Shown here piece after piece: positions 11,576 to 21,021 of a DNA stretch of 64,000 nucleotides (position 1 is the stretch's first letter; each line of letters opens with the position of its first letter). Made by a program: the position numbers and the translations under genes. The stretch covers positions 12,964,280-13,028,279 of the forward strand of contig JALIGW010000016.1 of NCBI GenBank assembly GCA_023053685.1, read 5' to 3'. The notes beneath the pieces are model-generated. The model saw only the letters and a program-made list of their open reading frames with translations, ran no database searches and had not been told where the DNA came from. The DNA is from Diadophis punctatus similis (Eukaryota; Chordata; Lepidosauria; Squamata; Dipsadidae).

Positions 11576-12132
11576 TGATTCTGTGAACTTTCTCACAGAA
11601 TATTGACATTTCTTATGGACTAGTTGACACTTGGACATGCCACTCTTCCTGAATGCAACGTCTTCCTACTTTGCCCAAAATTGGAGCATCCCATTAGTAA
11701 AGAGGTAAGCCCGTTAGTAAACATTGCCATAGAAGTTGCTTTTCCTATAACAATTATTACAATCTAAATCATTGCATACAGCTGAAGGTTAATCCCTCTG
11801 GTATTAATTTAGTTGCAGCACAAGCAGACACATCGCTGGGTATTCTTACCCCATTTAGCATACTATAAAAGTTTAATATCTATGTGGCCCAAACTAGTGA
11901 TATTTCAAACCAGTGTGGTGGGCTTGCTATAAATTCAGCTTAGCTAACCATGCTTTAAAGTATTAGACAGCAGCAAATTTCACTTTACAGTATCTCAGTA
12001 ACACAGAAAGTAAAACACATTTAAAAAAACAAAACAAAACAAAAGGTTACTCTTCAGTGTGAAAACTTTTTTTTTCTTTTTCTTCTATCTTTTTAGGCAC
12101 AAAGATTCCAATGGGTCCGTTATCATTCAGTG
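11576..12132. other. no recognisable feature
   Basis: AT-rich sequence with A-runs near 12020-12045 and T-runs near 12067. No gene or repeat family recognised. Confidence 0.4.
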
Positions 12133-12140
12133 ATGTAACA

Positions 12141-12432
12141 TAGGAGTGGGTTCCACTTATCTTCTCTACCGGTTCGCATCGCAACGGAAGTGCACGTTTT
12201 GTGTGCATGCACCCCCGTCACATCACGCAAAACACCCAGAAATGACCCTCTGAGCATGCACAGAAGCCTTTGCGCATGCACAGAGGGGTGGGGTTTTTTT
12301 GCAAGCTGCAGCAACCAGAGGACCGGTTCCGGAGCATGGGCTGCCAGTCAACGCTGCCGGTTCGGCAAGCGGCAGTAAATTTCCGCTACCGGTTCTAAAG
12401 AACCGGTCCGAACCAGCAGCAACCCACCACTG
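12141..12432. mobile_element. hAT-type MITE, family 2
   Basis: Ends are taggagtgggttcc and gcaacccaccactg, with a perfect 8-bp duplication ATGTAACA at 12133-12140 and 12433-12440. The interior has ctaccggtt and several gcatgcaca motifs shared by family 2 copies at 22386, 29575, 39134, 44123 and 62374. Non-coding. Confidence 0.9.
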
Positions 12433-12440
12433 ATGTAACA

Positions 12441-12888
12441 CCATCATATCGAAAAACAAAATTTGTATGTATGTCTAAGCTCATATGTACATGGGCAGAG
12501 AGTTTGGGGCATATTACTTTTTCTTTAAAAAATAATACTGATAAATCACCAATTTAGCTAATGAACAATATAGAGTATATATGTTTCAATTAAGATAATT
12601 TGGACGCAGAATTTGTTTCTCTTATTAGGACTTTACAGCAAACAAATCCAACCATATTGCCTCTACCATTTGAGCATCAGAAAACAGGGCAAGGTTTGCT
12701 GATTGATTGGCTTCTGTTTTAAAAATAAGCATTTCCAATTTGGGTATGTACTGAAATAGCAAAGAATTCAGCAGATTTACATTAAAAAGGTGAGAAAACT
12801 AATTCATACCCTTTCTCTGTGTGTGTTTGGGGAGGAAGTGAAAATAATGCCCATGATTACAAGATTACATGTAGAGTCTTTTAGTTTA
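12441..12888. other. no recognisable feature
   Basis: AT-rich sequence between a MITE and a TG microsatellite. No gene seen. Confidence 0.4.

Positions 12889-12889
<1 letters not shown>

Positions 12890-12947
<58 letters not shown>
12890..12947. repeat. (GT)n microsatellite
   Basis: About 58 uninterrupted bases of GT. Confidence 0.98.
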
Positions 12948-12948
<1 letters not shown>

Positions 12949-13349
12949 TGAAATACACCTCTCTCTCTAACCTTAACCCTAGATATACCTTGGTCGTTCA
13001 CTCTGAGACAGAAAAAGAGAGGAAATGCTACACAAAACCAAAAATAAAATTAAGCAACACAAACAGTCTATGCACAAGAGAGAACAAGAATCAAACTTTT
13101 CAAAGACTTAGAAAAAATATTGGGGTGGGTGGGGGAGGTTCTCATGGGAGGCTGGGATCTTTTGGAAAGTGGGAAGGAAGCGAGGGAGAACGATTTGGTG
13201 GGGGTTCTTTCACTGGAATATCCTAGTATACTCCTGATTCATATTTTTTTTTGTTATACATTGTTCTCTGGTGGTACAACCTCAACTGTATTCAGATTTA
13301 CAGAGCTAAAAATGGTAGCAGGGTGTGTTTACAAAAGGAACACAGAACA

Positions 13350-13440
13350 ACAGAATAACAGAATCGGAGGGGAACTTGGAGGTCTTCTAGCCCAACCCCC
13401 TGCTCAAGCGGGAAACCCTATACACAATTATCAAATATTA
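13350..13440 (-). mobile_element. CR1 3' terminus, inverted
   Basis: It reads cagaataacagaatcggagg, then ttggaggtcttctagcccaa, then ccccctgctcaagcgggaaa. This is the reverse complement of the CR1 end. Confidence 0.8.
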
Positions 13441-13561
13441 ATGGGAAGGTCTGATTGTAGGCAGTGGTGACCCCGGGCATCTCAAAATGCACCAGAGAGC
13501 AAAAATTTCCCTAATCCTTTTTTTCCTATTCAGCTCAGAGTACTCGAGAGAGGGCTTAAAG

Positions 13562-13710
13562 TTTCTTCTTCTTCTTCTTCTTCTTCTTCTTCTTCTTCTT
13601 CTTCTTCTTCTTCTTCTTCTTCTTCTTCTTCTTCTTCTTCTTCTTCTTCTTCTTCTTCTTCTCCTCCTCCTCCTCCTCCTCCTCCTCCTCCTCCTCCTCC
13701 TCCTCCCTCC
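13562..13710. repeat. (TTC)n(TCC)n trinucleotide array
   Basis: About 100 bases of pure TTC followed by about 48 of TCC. Minus-strand translations give poly-Arg, poly-Glu or poly-Lys ORFs that are not genes. Confidence 0.98.
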
Positions 13711-13948
13711 TCCTTCTTCCCTGTCCCCTTTCCCTCCCCTCCACTGCGTACTTTTTGACATGAAGTATTGGTAAAGTGAGAAATTCTTTTCTATATATCC
13801 CTTGCCTGCTTTTCCAATAACCTTAACCAACCTTTCTCTCTGTTGGAGAAGTGAAAGAACTCACCCCAAGCTGCCGGTCATCAGATCTCAGCCATCATCC
13901 TTTACCTGCAGAGTAGAAGCTTGGCAACCGGAGAAGTAAAAGGCAAAC

Positions 13949-14101
13949 ATGAATGTTTCCTCTCAGAAGATAATGCTGTGGGAAATGGGGCATGTCGCCA
14001 TCGTGGTCTATTTGCTGCCGTACTGTGCAGCCGACAACACAGTGATTACATTGCAAGTGATTATTTCATTCTTTTGGCAAGTAAATTCTCCTGAGGGTTA
14101 A
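13949..14101 (+). CDS. candidate first coding exon with signal-peptide-like start (unrecognised)
   Basis: A 50-codon ORF starts at ATG 13949 with A at -3 and ends at TAA 14099. The N-terminus is MNVSSQKIMLWEMGHVAIVV followed by YLLPYCAADN. This has a hydrophobic core and small residues before a plausible cleavage point, like a secretory signal. Possible splice donors lie in frame at 14055 (CAA then GTGATT) and 14080 (CAA then GTAAAT). It lies in one of the few low-repeat, normal-composition stretches. I recognise no protein and see no partner exon, so it may be chance. Confidence 0.25.
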   Translation: MNVSSQKIMLWEMGHVAIVVYLLPYCAADNTVITLQVIISFFWQVNSPEG

Positions 14102-14242
14102 TTTACTAACCGAGTGTTCAGAGCAGTTTCTGACATTTTACCCTTGAGGATGGTCCCTTGTAATTATTCCACGACATTATAGCATGCAAGTTCTCTCCCC
14201 ACCCAGATGTTCAGCATCTCCTGCAGCACAACTCTTTAAGAG

Positions 14243-14342
<100 letters not shown>

Positions 14343-14501
14343 GCACACAGACACACACACACACTCAGATAGTCAAGGTTATAATGCCATTGCTATAAAC
14401 GTAGGAATAAATGACACTTGATAGAACGGCTTTTATTTCCAGCAAGTAGCAAAACCTGACTGGTACTTGCTAATACTTGCATTTGTATTATTTGCATTTA
14501 G

Positions 14502-15033
14502 TGTTGTGGCCTGTCAGCCGCCGGCCTTTCCAGCAGCCGAATCAGAGGAGGAGGAGACATGGGAGTCAGGGCCAGCATCAAGGCAACCTGAGAGCTCTGA
14601 GGGGGAAAAGGGAATGGAGCTGACAGAGAGAGAGAGGTGGAGCCTGGGGGGGGGTCCGTCAGCCCTCAGATGGAGAGTCAACAGCCCCCAGGTCTGGAGG
14701 TGGCTGATGAGGAAGAGGAGGAACAGCTGGGTCCAGTGCCTTACACATGGATGTGCAGAAGGCAGAGGAGAGGAGAGCAGTGGAAATACGTGGGCCGATC
14801 CTTGGGAAGGAAGAAGCACCACTGCTAGCAAAGCCCCATCCTATCTCTGGGGATAAAAGGCAGGGGGTGGAGATGAACAGATATGGCAGACAACTATTCA
14901 TCTTCCGGCCGGCCGGACTTGTTAGTCTGTGATGAAAGAGAAACTTTTTGCCGGGGCTGCCGGAGCTCCTAATAAAGGAATCTTTGAGTTAACTTCAGAG
15001 GGTTTGTCGTGTTTGAGGAGCTTGGTCAGAACA
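14502..15033 (+). mobile_element. probable solo LTR (532 bp)
   Basis: It begins tgttgtggcctgtcagccg and ends cttggtcagaaca. Promoter-like gggataaaaggcag lies near 14849 and AATAAA at about 14972, in the correct order for a plus-strand LTR. Flanks are tttag and tttgt, so the duplication is imperfect; both flanks consist of TTTGTATTA-type sequence. It is GC-rich compared with its surroundings. The short ORFs inside are not supported. Confidence 0.55.
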
Positions 15034-15179
15034 TTTGTATTATTTGTATTTGTATTATTTGTGTTTGTGTTTGTATTTTATTATTTTAACTGGGAATGGC
15101 TAGTGCTTGAATAGGGGGCAACCAGGAAATCTGTTGGGTAGACTAGAATCTCAAAAAAAAAATCTTACTGGAAGGTATT

Positions 15180-15652
15180 TGTTAATGTATTAGCAGAGTA
15201 TTCCTTGTGTTACCAAGGTTGTGCATACAGAAACGTTTAGATTGAGATCAGTTGTGAATAAGTACTCAGCCACACACAGATATACTAACTTGAATTAAAG
15301 TTTACTTTAAGAAATAGCATGTTCCTATAAACAGTCCAAAGTCATACACTTAATAGTCATAATGACAATCCAAGTATTATCCAGTACAAATACATTTCAG
15401 CTATAATACATAACTACAACACAGAGAGAAATGCAGAGCATACATACTCTAGGCCTTGCTCTAATGAGTAGCAGAGAACACACTCTGAGTAGCAGAGACC
15501 AAAGACAAACAGAGAGGGACTCCCATAGAAATAAGCTGTGAACTCTAGCTCCCTCTTGTGGCAGTCTGCAACACCTAAGCTAAACAGACTTATAGCTGTT
15601 AAAAACTAGACATATATTATCTATCCAATCAGTTATGGTCAGAGACCTAACA
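15180..15652 (-). repeat. 3' LTR of copia element
   Basis: On the plus strand it runs from tgttaatgtattagcagag to gacctaaca, so on the element strand it is TGTTAGG...ATTAACA. It matches 19636-20108 base for base except that position 15181 is g where 19637 is t. Confidence 0.96.
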
Positions 15653-15668
15653 TTCTCCCCTTTGGGTA
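15653..15668 (-). promoter_or_regulatory. polypurine tract of copia element
   Basis: The element strand reads TACCCAAAGGGGAGAA immediately before the 3' LTR; the AAAGGGGAGAA part is the expected plus-strand DNA primer. Confidence 0.85.
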
Positions 15669-15685
15669 GATCAATATATAATACC

Positions 15686-18600
15686 TTACATCTTTAAACC
15701 ATAGTTTTCACAACACTCTTTGTGTTTAATTGCACCTTGCGCTTTAGTAAAATGATCTGCAATATTCTGTTCAGTCATGCAGTATTCCAACTTAACCATT
15801 TTATTTTGAACACATTGTCTAACATTCAGATATCTCAAATCAGTATGTTTCGACCTTGTTTTCACAGCTAAACTATTAGCCATACTAATGGCAGATTGAT
15901 TGTCTTCATACACAATAAATGGCTCCTGTACAGTAATTCCTATATCCTTTAACAATTGTTTATAATATACCAATTCTGTACACATTAATGATAAACTCGA
16001 GAATTCTGCTTCCATAGTGGATAAACTAATATGTTGTTGCCTAATAGATTTCCACCCTATTAAAGCATTACCCAACATTACCACTATACCTGATGTTGAT
16101 TTGCGAGTCATTGCATCAGTAGCAAAACTTGCATCAGCATATGCAGATAACACTAATTCATTTCTCGGTTCTAAATATAAAGAATAATGTATTGTGTGCT
16201 TTAGATATCTAAGTATTCGTTTAGCTGCTTGCCAATGCCTTTCATTTGGTTCAGCATTATATCTAGCCAGTTGATTTACGCTGTAAGATATATCTGGCCT
16301 AGACCAATTACTCAAATATGAGAGACTACCAATTAGAGACTGATATATCTCCTTATCAAACACAGGACATTTAGTATCACTATTTGTAAATCCCTGATCC
16401 ATTGGTGTCTTAGCAGTTTTACAATTCTCCAGGTTATATCTTTTTAACAATTGGCTAATCTTCTTAGCTTGCGAAATTTTGAATCCTCTATTTGTCTTCA
16501 TTATATCAAGACCCAAATAATGTTTAATTTCTCCTAAATTTCTAATCTTGAACTTTCTTTGTAATTCAGAAACAATATCATTTGCTTCTTGTTCAGTCTT
16601 TGTTATAATCGCTATATCATCTGTAAATAATAGCAACAGAGAAATCAAACCATCTTTCTCTCTCCTAAATAAACAAGGATCAGCTATACCAGCTTTAAAA
16701 TCCATGGAAACTAATTCTTTTACAATGCATTTATTCCATTCATAACCTGATTGCTTTAAACCATAAAGACTTTTCTTTAATTTCCAATACTTATTTTTTC
16801 CATCATCTTTTAAACCTAATGGCTTTCTCATATAAATGGTATGTTGTAAAGGTGCATGTAGATATGCAGTTTCGACATCTACATGATTAATTATGCATTT
16901 ATTTTTAGCTGCCCAAACTAATGCTCCTCTCAATGTATTTGCTCTCAGACTAGGTGCAAATACCTCATCATAATCCTTATCTGATTGAGCAAATCCCTGA
17001 GCAACTAATCTTGCTTTATGGGTAACAGTGCCATCCACACCAGCCTTTAATTTATACACCCATCTGCAACCTATTGCACGCTCACCTGGTGGTAACTTTA
17101 CATCTTCATATACCTCAAGATCCTTTAAAGATTTTAATTCCTTATTCATAGCTTCCTGCCAAGCTACCTGTTCCTTTGTTGGATACAGCTTAAGTTCATT
17201 ATAATTAGACGGTTCCACATTAATCTGGCATACAATACTTGCCTGATATCTATCAGGTGGACGTCTCTCCCTAGTTGACCTCCTAGGCAATTTAGTACAA
17301 GTTGTTGGAATTTCCTCTACCTTTTCCTCCCCTATCGAAGTATCTTCTACATCATCCATAGATGGTTCCTCTATTGAGGATTCTTTCACTATCCTATCAT
17401 CAGTACTATTCTTATCAGAATCATCCGGAAACAATGGATCCTCAACAACGATACTATCTTGTTCCTTGTATTCCTGTTCCAGTTTACTCCATCCAACATG
17501 CTCAAGGAATTTAGCACTTGCACTACAATATACTCTAGTAGTACCTGGCTCCCAGAATCTAAATGATCTATGATTAGATTCATACCCTACAAAACATAAT
17601 TTCCGTGCTCTATGTTGTCCCTTTCGCCTTACTTGAGTGGGAATATGCACCCATGCTGGTGCACCAAATGTATGCAAATAACTAAGATTTGGTTTCCTAC
17701 CATACCAGCGAGTAAATGGCAATTCACCAGTTGTTGCATTCACTACATTATTCAAAACATGGTTAGCACACATTATAGCTTCACCCCAGAGTCTTTCTGG
17801 TAAACCAGAATCTGAAATCATGGTTCTAGACATAGCCTGTAATGTCTGACCTCTTCTTTCAATATGCGCATTATGTTGCGGCCGAAAAGGAGCAGAACGC
17901 TTATGTTCAATACCAGCTCTCTTTAGCATATCTTCAAATCTCTTATTGGTAAACTCAGTACCATTATCTGTTACTAAACTAACCAGTTTCTTTTTCATTT
18001 TTCGTTCAACAAACCTTAACCAGTTTACAAAATGCTGATATGTTTCTGTTTTTGTTTTCATCAGATAACAGAAACCATATCTAGAAAAATGATCAACTAT
18101 GCTCAATATATAACAGGCTCCACCTAAACTGGGTTTCTTAGGGCCAATGAGATCAGCAAATACAACCTCTAATGGTTCCTTGGTTTTAAATCCATTTAAC
18201 CTGTTTGCAGGAATTACCTTGCTCTTTTCCTGATTGCAAGCATTACAATTTAAATATCTAGCACAAGGTTTTAATTTTATACCATTAGATAACTCAACAG
18301 TTTTCTTTAAAATTTTGAAATTTAAATGTCCCATACGTCTATGGAGCAAATGAATACATTCGTCATGAGGCTTTCTATTTTCATAAACTGAATTAGCCTT
18401 ATTTAATGGACTATCATGGATAATGTATAAGCCATCATGCAATCTTGCAGTAACTCTTTTACCTTGTTTTTCAATTAAACATTTATCTCCCTGAAAAGTT
18501 ACCACAAACCCTGCTTTTACCAATTCTCTCACAGATAGTAAGTTATTTTTAAGGTTAGGTACATATAACATTGGTAAACTTTCATTAATACATGAACAAT

Positions 18601-19612
18601 ATGCATTACCTTCTCCAGATACTCTCAATTTCCAGCCATTTGCTAATGATACATGCTGGTTACTTTTAGTCATATTAACAAATCTCTCTTTACTTTTAGT
18701 TATACACTGAGATGCTCCACTGTCTATTATCCAGATATCATGGCTTACAGTTTTATTTGTACTTGATATAGCTACACTGACATCATTATAATCTCTCTGC
18801 ATATTACTAGCATTCTGCTTTTTACCCCTTTTACAGAATCTGGCTATATGACATTTAGCCCCACAAGAATAACATTTCCTAACAATATAGGCAGTTGAAG
18901 ACCGTTGTTCTTCCTGTGGTGGTTTCTCTCTCAGTTCTTTTCTATCTTGCCTTCTTCTAGACTCTTCTAACAGTCTTCCTATTATGCCAGTCAATGTCAG
19001 TTCATCTCTGGTCAAAACTTCCAGTGAAGACACATAATCATCATAAGAGTCATCCAAAGAAGAAAGAATAATATAAACTTGATGCAACTCTGAGAAAATC
19101 AGTTCTTTTTCATGTAGCTCTTGTAATGTTCTCTTCATAAACTCCAAATGAGCTAACATGTCACCACCTTTTAACAAACGTGCTCTGAACAGTTTACGTG
19201 TAAGGTGTATGTGCGCACCAACACTATCTCGAACATAAAGTCTCTTTAAGGTACTCCAACACTTGGCAGCAGAATCTTCACCATGAATATGGACCAGTTG
19301 CTGATCACTCAGTGTCAGTCCAATAATACTAAGAGCCTTTTCATTATCCCGGTTAAAGGCAGCTATTTTCTTCTTATCTTCATCATTTGTTGGATCCCAA
19401 GCTGTTATATCAGGTGGATTATTAACCACAGTCCATAATCCTTCTTTACGCAAAAGTAAGCTGCACTTCATAGACCAGGAAACATAGTTAGTTCCATCTA
19501 ACCTGGTTATCAGGGATAAGCTAGTTGACTGTTCTTGTGCCATTGTTAATTTAACAGTAAACCACAAGTTAGCTGTCTGAGTATGAAACTGAATATTCAC
19601 ACTAACTCTCAA
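15686..19612 (-). CDS. Ty1/copia gag-pol polyprotein
   Basis: One uninterrupted ORF of 1308 codons encodes all proteins for cytoplasmic reverse transcription and integration. Gag (about 24-240) has the LDGTNYVSW motif near its start. A CCHC zinc knuckle lies at 247-260. Aspartic protease has DSG at 297-299. Integrase has the HHCC finger (H424, H429, C456, C459) and the catalytic triad D487, D549, E585 with a 35-residue D-E gap. Reverse transcriptase (about 830-1070) has D912 and a catalytic box FTDD (996-999) where YVDD is usual. RNase H has D1160, E1201, D1237, D1258. The first ATG at 19612 lies close to the primer-binding site; the second, at 19543 (residue 24, MAQEQST), fits other copia gags better. 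TAA at 15686-15688 ends it 33 bases before the 3' LTR. Confidence 0.96.
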   Translation of the reverse strand: MRVSVNIQFHTQTANLWFTVKLTMAQEQSTSLSLITRLDGTNYVSWSMKCSLLLRKEGLWTVVNNPPDITAWDPTNDEDKKKIAAFNRDNEKALSIIGLTLSDQQLVHIHGEDSAAKCWSTLKRLYVRDSVGAHIHLTRKLFRARLLKGGDMLAHLEFMKRTLQELHEKELIFSELHQVYIILSSLDDSYDDYVSSLEVLTRDELTLTGIIGRLLEESRRRQDRKELREKPPQEEQRSSTAYIVRKCYSCGAKCHIARFCKRGKKQNASNMQRDYNDVSVAISSTNKTVSHDIWIIDSGASQCITKSKERFVNMTKSNQHVSLANGWKLRVSGEGNAYCSCINESLPMLYVPNLKNNLLSVRELVKAGFVVTFQGDKCLIEKQGKRVTARLHDGLYIIHDSPLNKANSVYENRKPHDECIHLLHRRMGHLNFKILKKTVELSNGIKLKPCARYLNCNACNQEKSKVIPANRLNGFKTKEPLEVVFADLIGPKKPSLGGACYILSIVDHFSRYGFCYLMKTKTETYQHFVNWLRFVERKMKKKLVSLVTDNGTEFTNKRFEDMLKRAGIEHKRSAPFRPQHNAHIERRGQTLQAMSRTMISDSGLPERLWGEAIMCANHVLNNVVNATTGELPFTRWYGRKPNLSYLHTFGAPAWVHIPTQVRRKGQHRARKLCFVGYESNHRSFRFWEPGTTRVYCSASAKFLEHVGWSKLEQEYKEQDSIVVEDPLFPDDSDKNSTDDRIVKESSIEEPSMDDVEDTSIGEEKVEEIPTTCTKLPRRSTRERRPPDRYQASIVCQINVEPSNYNELKLYPTKEQVAWQEAMNKELKSLKDLEVYEDVKLPPGERAIGCRWVYKLKAGVDGTVTHKARLVAQGFAQSDKDYDEVFAPSLRANTLRGALVWAAKNKCIINHVDVETAYLHAPLQHTIYMRKPLGLKDDGKNKYWKLKKSLYGLKQSGYEWNKCIVKELVSMDFKAGIADPCLFRREKDGLISLLLLFTDDIAIITKTEQEANDIVSELQRKFKIRNLGEIKHYLGLDIMKTNRGFKISQAKKISQLLKRYNLENCKTAKTPMDQGFTNSDTKCPVFDKEIYQSLIGSLSYLSNWSRPDISYSVNQLARYNAEPNERHWQAAKRILRYLKHTIHYSLYLEPRNELVLSAYADASFATDAMTRKSTSGIVVMLGNALIGWKSIRQQHISLSTMEAEFSSLSLMCTELVYYKQLLKDIGITVQEPFIVYEDNQSAISMANSLAVKTRSKHTDLRYLNVRQCVQNKMVKLEYCMTEQNIADHFTKAQGAIKHKECCENYGLKM

Positions 19613-19619
19613 TATCTCT

Positions 19620-19634
19620 CTGGGCCCATAACCA
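19620..19634 (-). promoter_or_regulatory. primer-binding site: initiator tRNA-Met anticodon arm
   Basis: The element strand reads TGGTTATGGGCCCAG one base after the 5' LTR. This is complementary to the anticodon stem-loop of eukaryotic initiator tRNA-Met (CTGGGCCCATAACC), not to its 3' CCA end. Drosophila copia is known to use the same half-tRNA primer site. Confidence 0.85.
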
Positions 19635-19635
19635 T

Positions 19636-20108
19636 TTTTAATGTATTAGCAGAGTATTCCTTGTGTTACCAAGGTTGTGCATACAGAAACGTTTAGATTG
19701 AGATCAGTTGTGAATAAGTACTCAGCCACACACAGATATACTAACTTGAATTAAAGTTTACTTTAAGAAATAGCATGTTCCTATAAACAGTCCAAAGTCA
19801 TACACTTAATAGTCATAATGACAATCCAAGTATTATCCAGTACAAATACATTTCAGCTATAATACATAACTACAACACAGAGAGAAATGCAGAGCATACA
19901 TACTCTAGGCCTTGCTCTAATGAGTAGCAGAGAACACACTCTGAGTAGCAGAGACCAAAGACAAACAGAGAGGGACTCCCATAGAAATAAGCTGTGAACT
20001 CTAGCTCCCTCTTGTGGCAGTCTGCAACACCTAAGCTAAACAGACTTATAGCTGTTAAAAACTAGACATATATTATCTATCCAATCAGTTATGGTCAGAG
20101 ACCTAACA
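19636..20108 (-). repeat. 5' LTR of copia element
   Basis: 473 bp, matching the other LTR. The one difference is at the inner edge: plus strand tttta here against tgtta in the 3' LTR, so the TG/CA terminus next to the primer-binding site is altered. The outer end taaca and the GTATT duplication are intact. Confidence 0.96.
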
Positions 20109-20113
20109 GTATT

Positions 20114-20496
20114 CTATTTACATTTTAACCAAAGACTGTGATAGAGCTCCAGATCTCTTTCATGCATAAAAAGTGTAGGGAGTAATCAAATGAATTGTAT
20201 TTAAATAATGTTATATTCATTAACTTGAGGTGAAATTCAAATGCAATCCTATTTTTATACCTACCCACTTCTAAATAAGGAAGGCTGAGAATTTTGTTCA
20301 GTTTTAGGGCAGGATAAGAAGTTACAGATATTTGTAAAAATTTTCCCCCTCACGAACATGGTGGAAAATAAAAAAAAACAAAAAACACCTTGGATTGAAC
20401 TGTAAAACTGCCAATTCCAGTCAGTATGAGCAGTAGTCACATTTAAGAACTAGACTAGGAAAAAAAATGTATAGACTTTGACACCTTTAGGCTTGG
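20114..20496. other. no recognisable feature
   Basis: AT-rich sequence between the copia element and a solo LTR. No gene seen. Confidence 0.4.
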
Positions 20497-20775
20497 TGTT
20501 AGATTGTGGGCAAGGATCACAGGAGACAGACTTCAGAACAGCTCTTTTACTCAGCTTACTCAAGCAACCAACAAACCATGGTCTGACAGCTAGCTCTTTT
20601 ATAGAGGGCTGTCAGACACAACAACCAATAGTGTTTGAGCATTCAAACGCTGGACCTGGGTGAAAACATACAGTTCAGTTAGAATTCAACTAGAACATAA
20701 CAAATCTGGGTTCAGTCAGAGTTCAGCTAGACATAACAAATTAGAGTTCAGTTAGAGGTCAGTCAGAACACAAAA
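20497..20775 (-). mobile_element. solo LTR, family S (279 bp)
   Basis: It runs from tgttagattgtgggcaagg to gtcagaacacaaaa, with a perfect 5-bp duplication CTTGG at 20492-20496 and 20776-20780. On the minus strand there is a TATAAAAG box (near 20600) and downstream CTTTTAC-rich sequence. It is a close relative of the solo LTR at 62823; the terminal CA is changed to AA here. Confidence 0.85.
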
Positions 20776-20878
20776 CTTGGAGTATGCAAATTGTATGACC
20801 AAGAATGCACTTTTGGAAAAGACAAGGTTGAGTAAGTAATGGGTATAATAGAATAAAAAATAGAGTTATGGCCTACAT

Positions 20879-21013
20879 CAGGGATATCAAACTCACAGCC
20901 TCATGGGCCGGATGTGTCACACACATGCCACGCCCACTCCCATTTTAGCAAAGGGGGGAAAGTCACGATATGTCACGTGACGACAATGTGATGACACAAG
21001 TTTGACAGCCCTG
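20879..21013. mobile_element. short hAT-type MITE (135 bp)
   Basis: Ends are cagggatatcaaactcac and acaagtttgacagccctg. The 8-bp duplication is GCCTACAT at 20871-20878 and GTCTACAT at 21014-21021, with one mismatch. The termini resemble family 1, but the interior (gccacgcccactccc) differs. Confidence 0.85.
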
Positions 21014-21021
21014 GTCTACAT

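Larger units (their letters stand above)
15180..20108 (-). mobile_element. intact Ty1/copia LTR retrotransposon
   Basis: A full element of 4929 bp in minus orientation. Order on the minus strand: 5' LTR, primer-binding site, one 1308-codon gag-pol ORF, polypurine tract, 3' LTR. The target duplication GTATT is perfect at 15175-15179 and 20109-20113. The LTRs are both 473 bp and differ at one position by my reading. Integrase preceding reverse transcriptase identifies Ty1/copia rather than Ty3/gypsy or ERV. Near-identical LTRs, an open ORF and a perfect duplication point to a recent insertion. Confidence 0.97.

Noticed and set aside
13438..13830. Poly-Arg, poly-Glu, poly-Lys and poly-Leu ORFs
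   Set aside because: Pure trinucleotide repeat; all frames are open because the repeat lacks stop codons.
14467..14932. 129-codon ORF and neighbours as a host gene
   Set aside because: They lie in an LTR-like sequence with TATA-type and AATAAA signals; no domain and overlapping frames on both strands.
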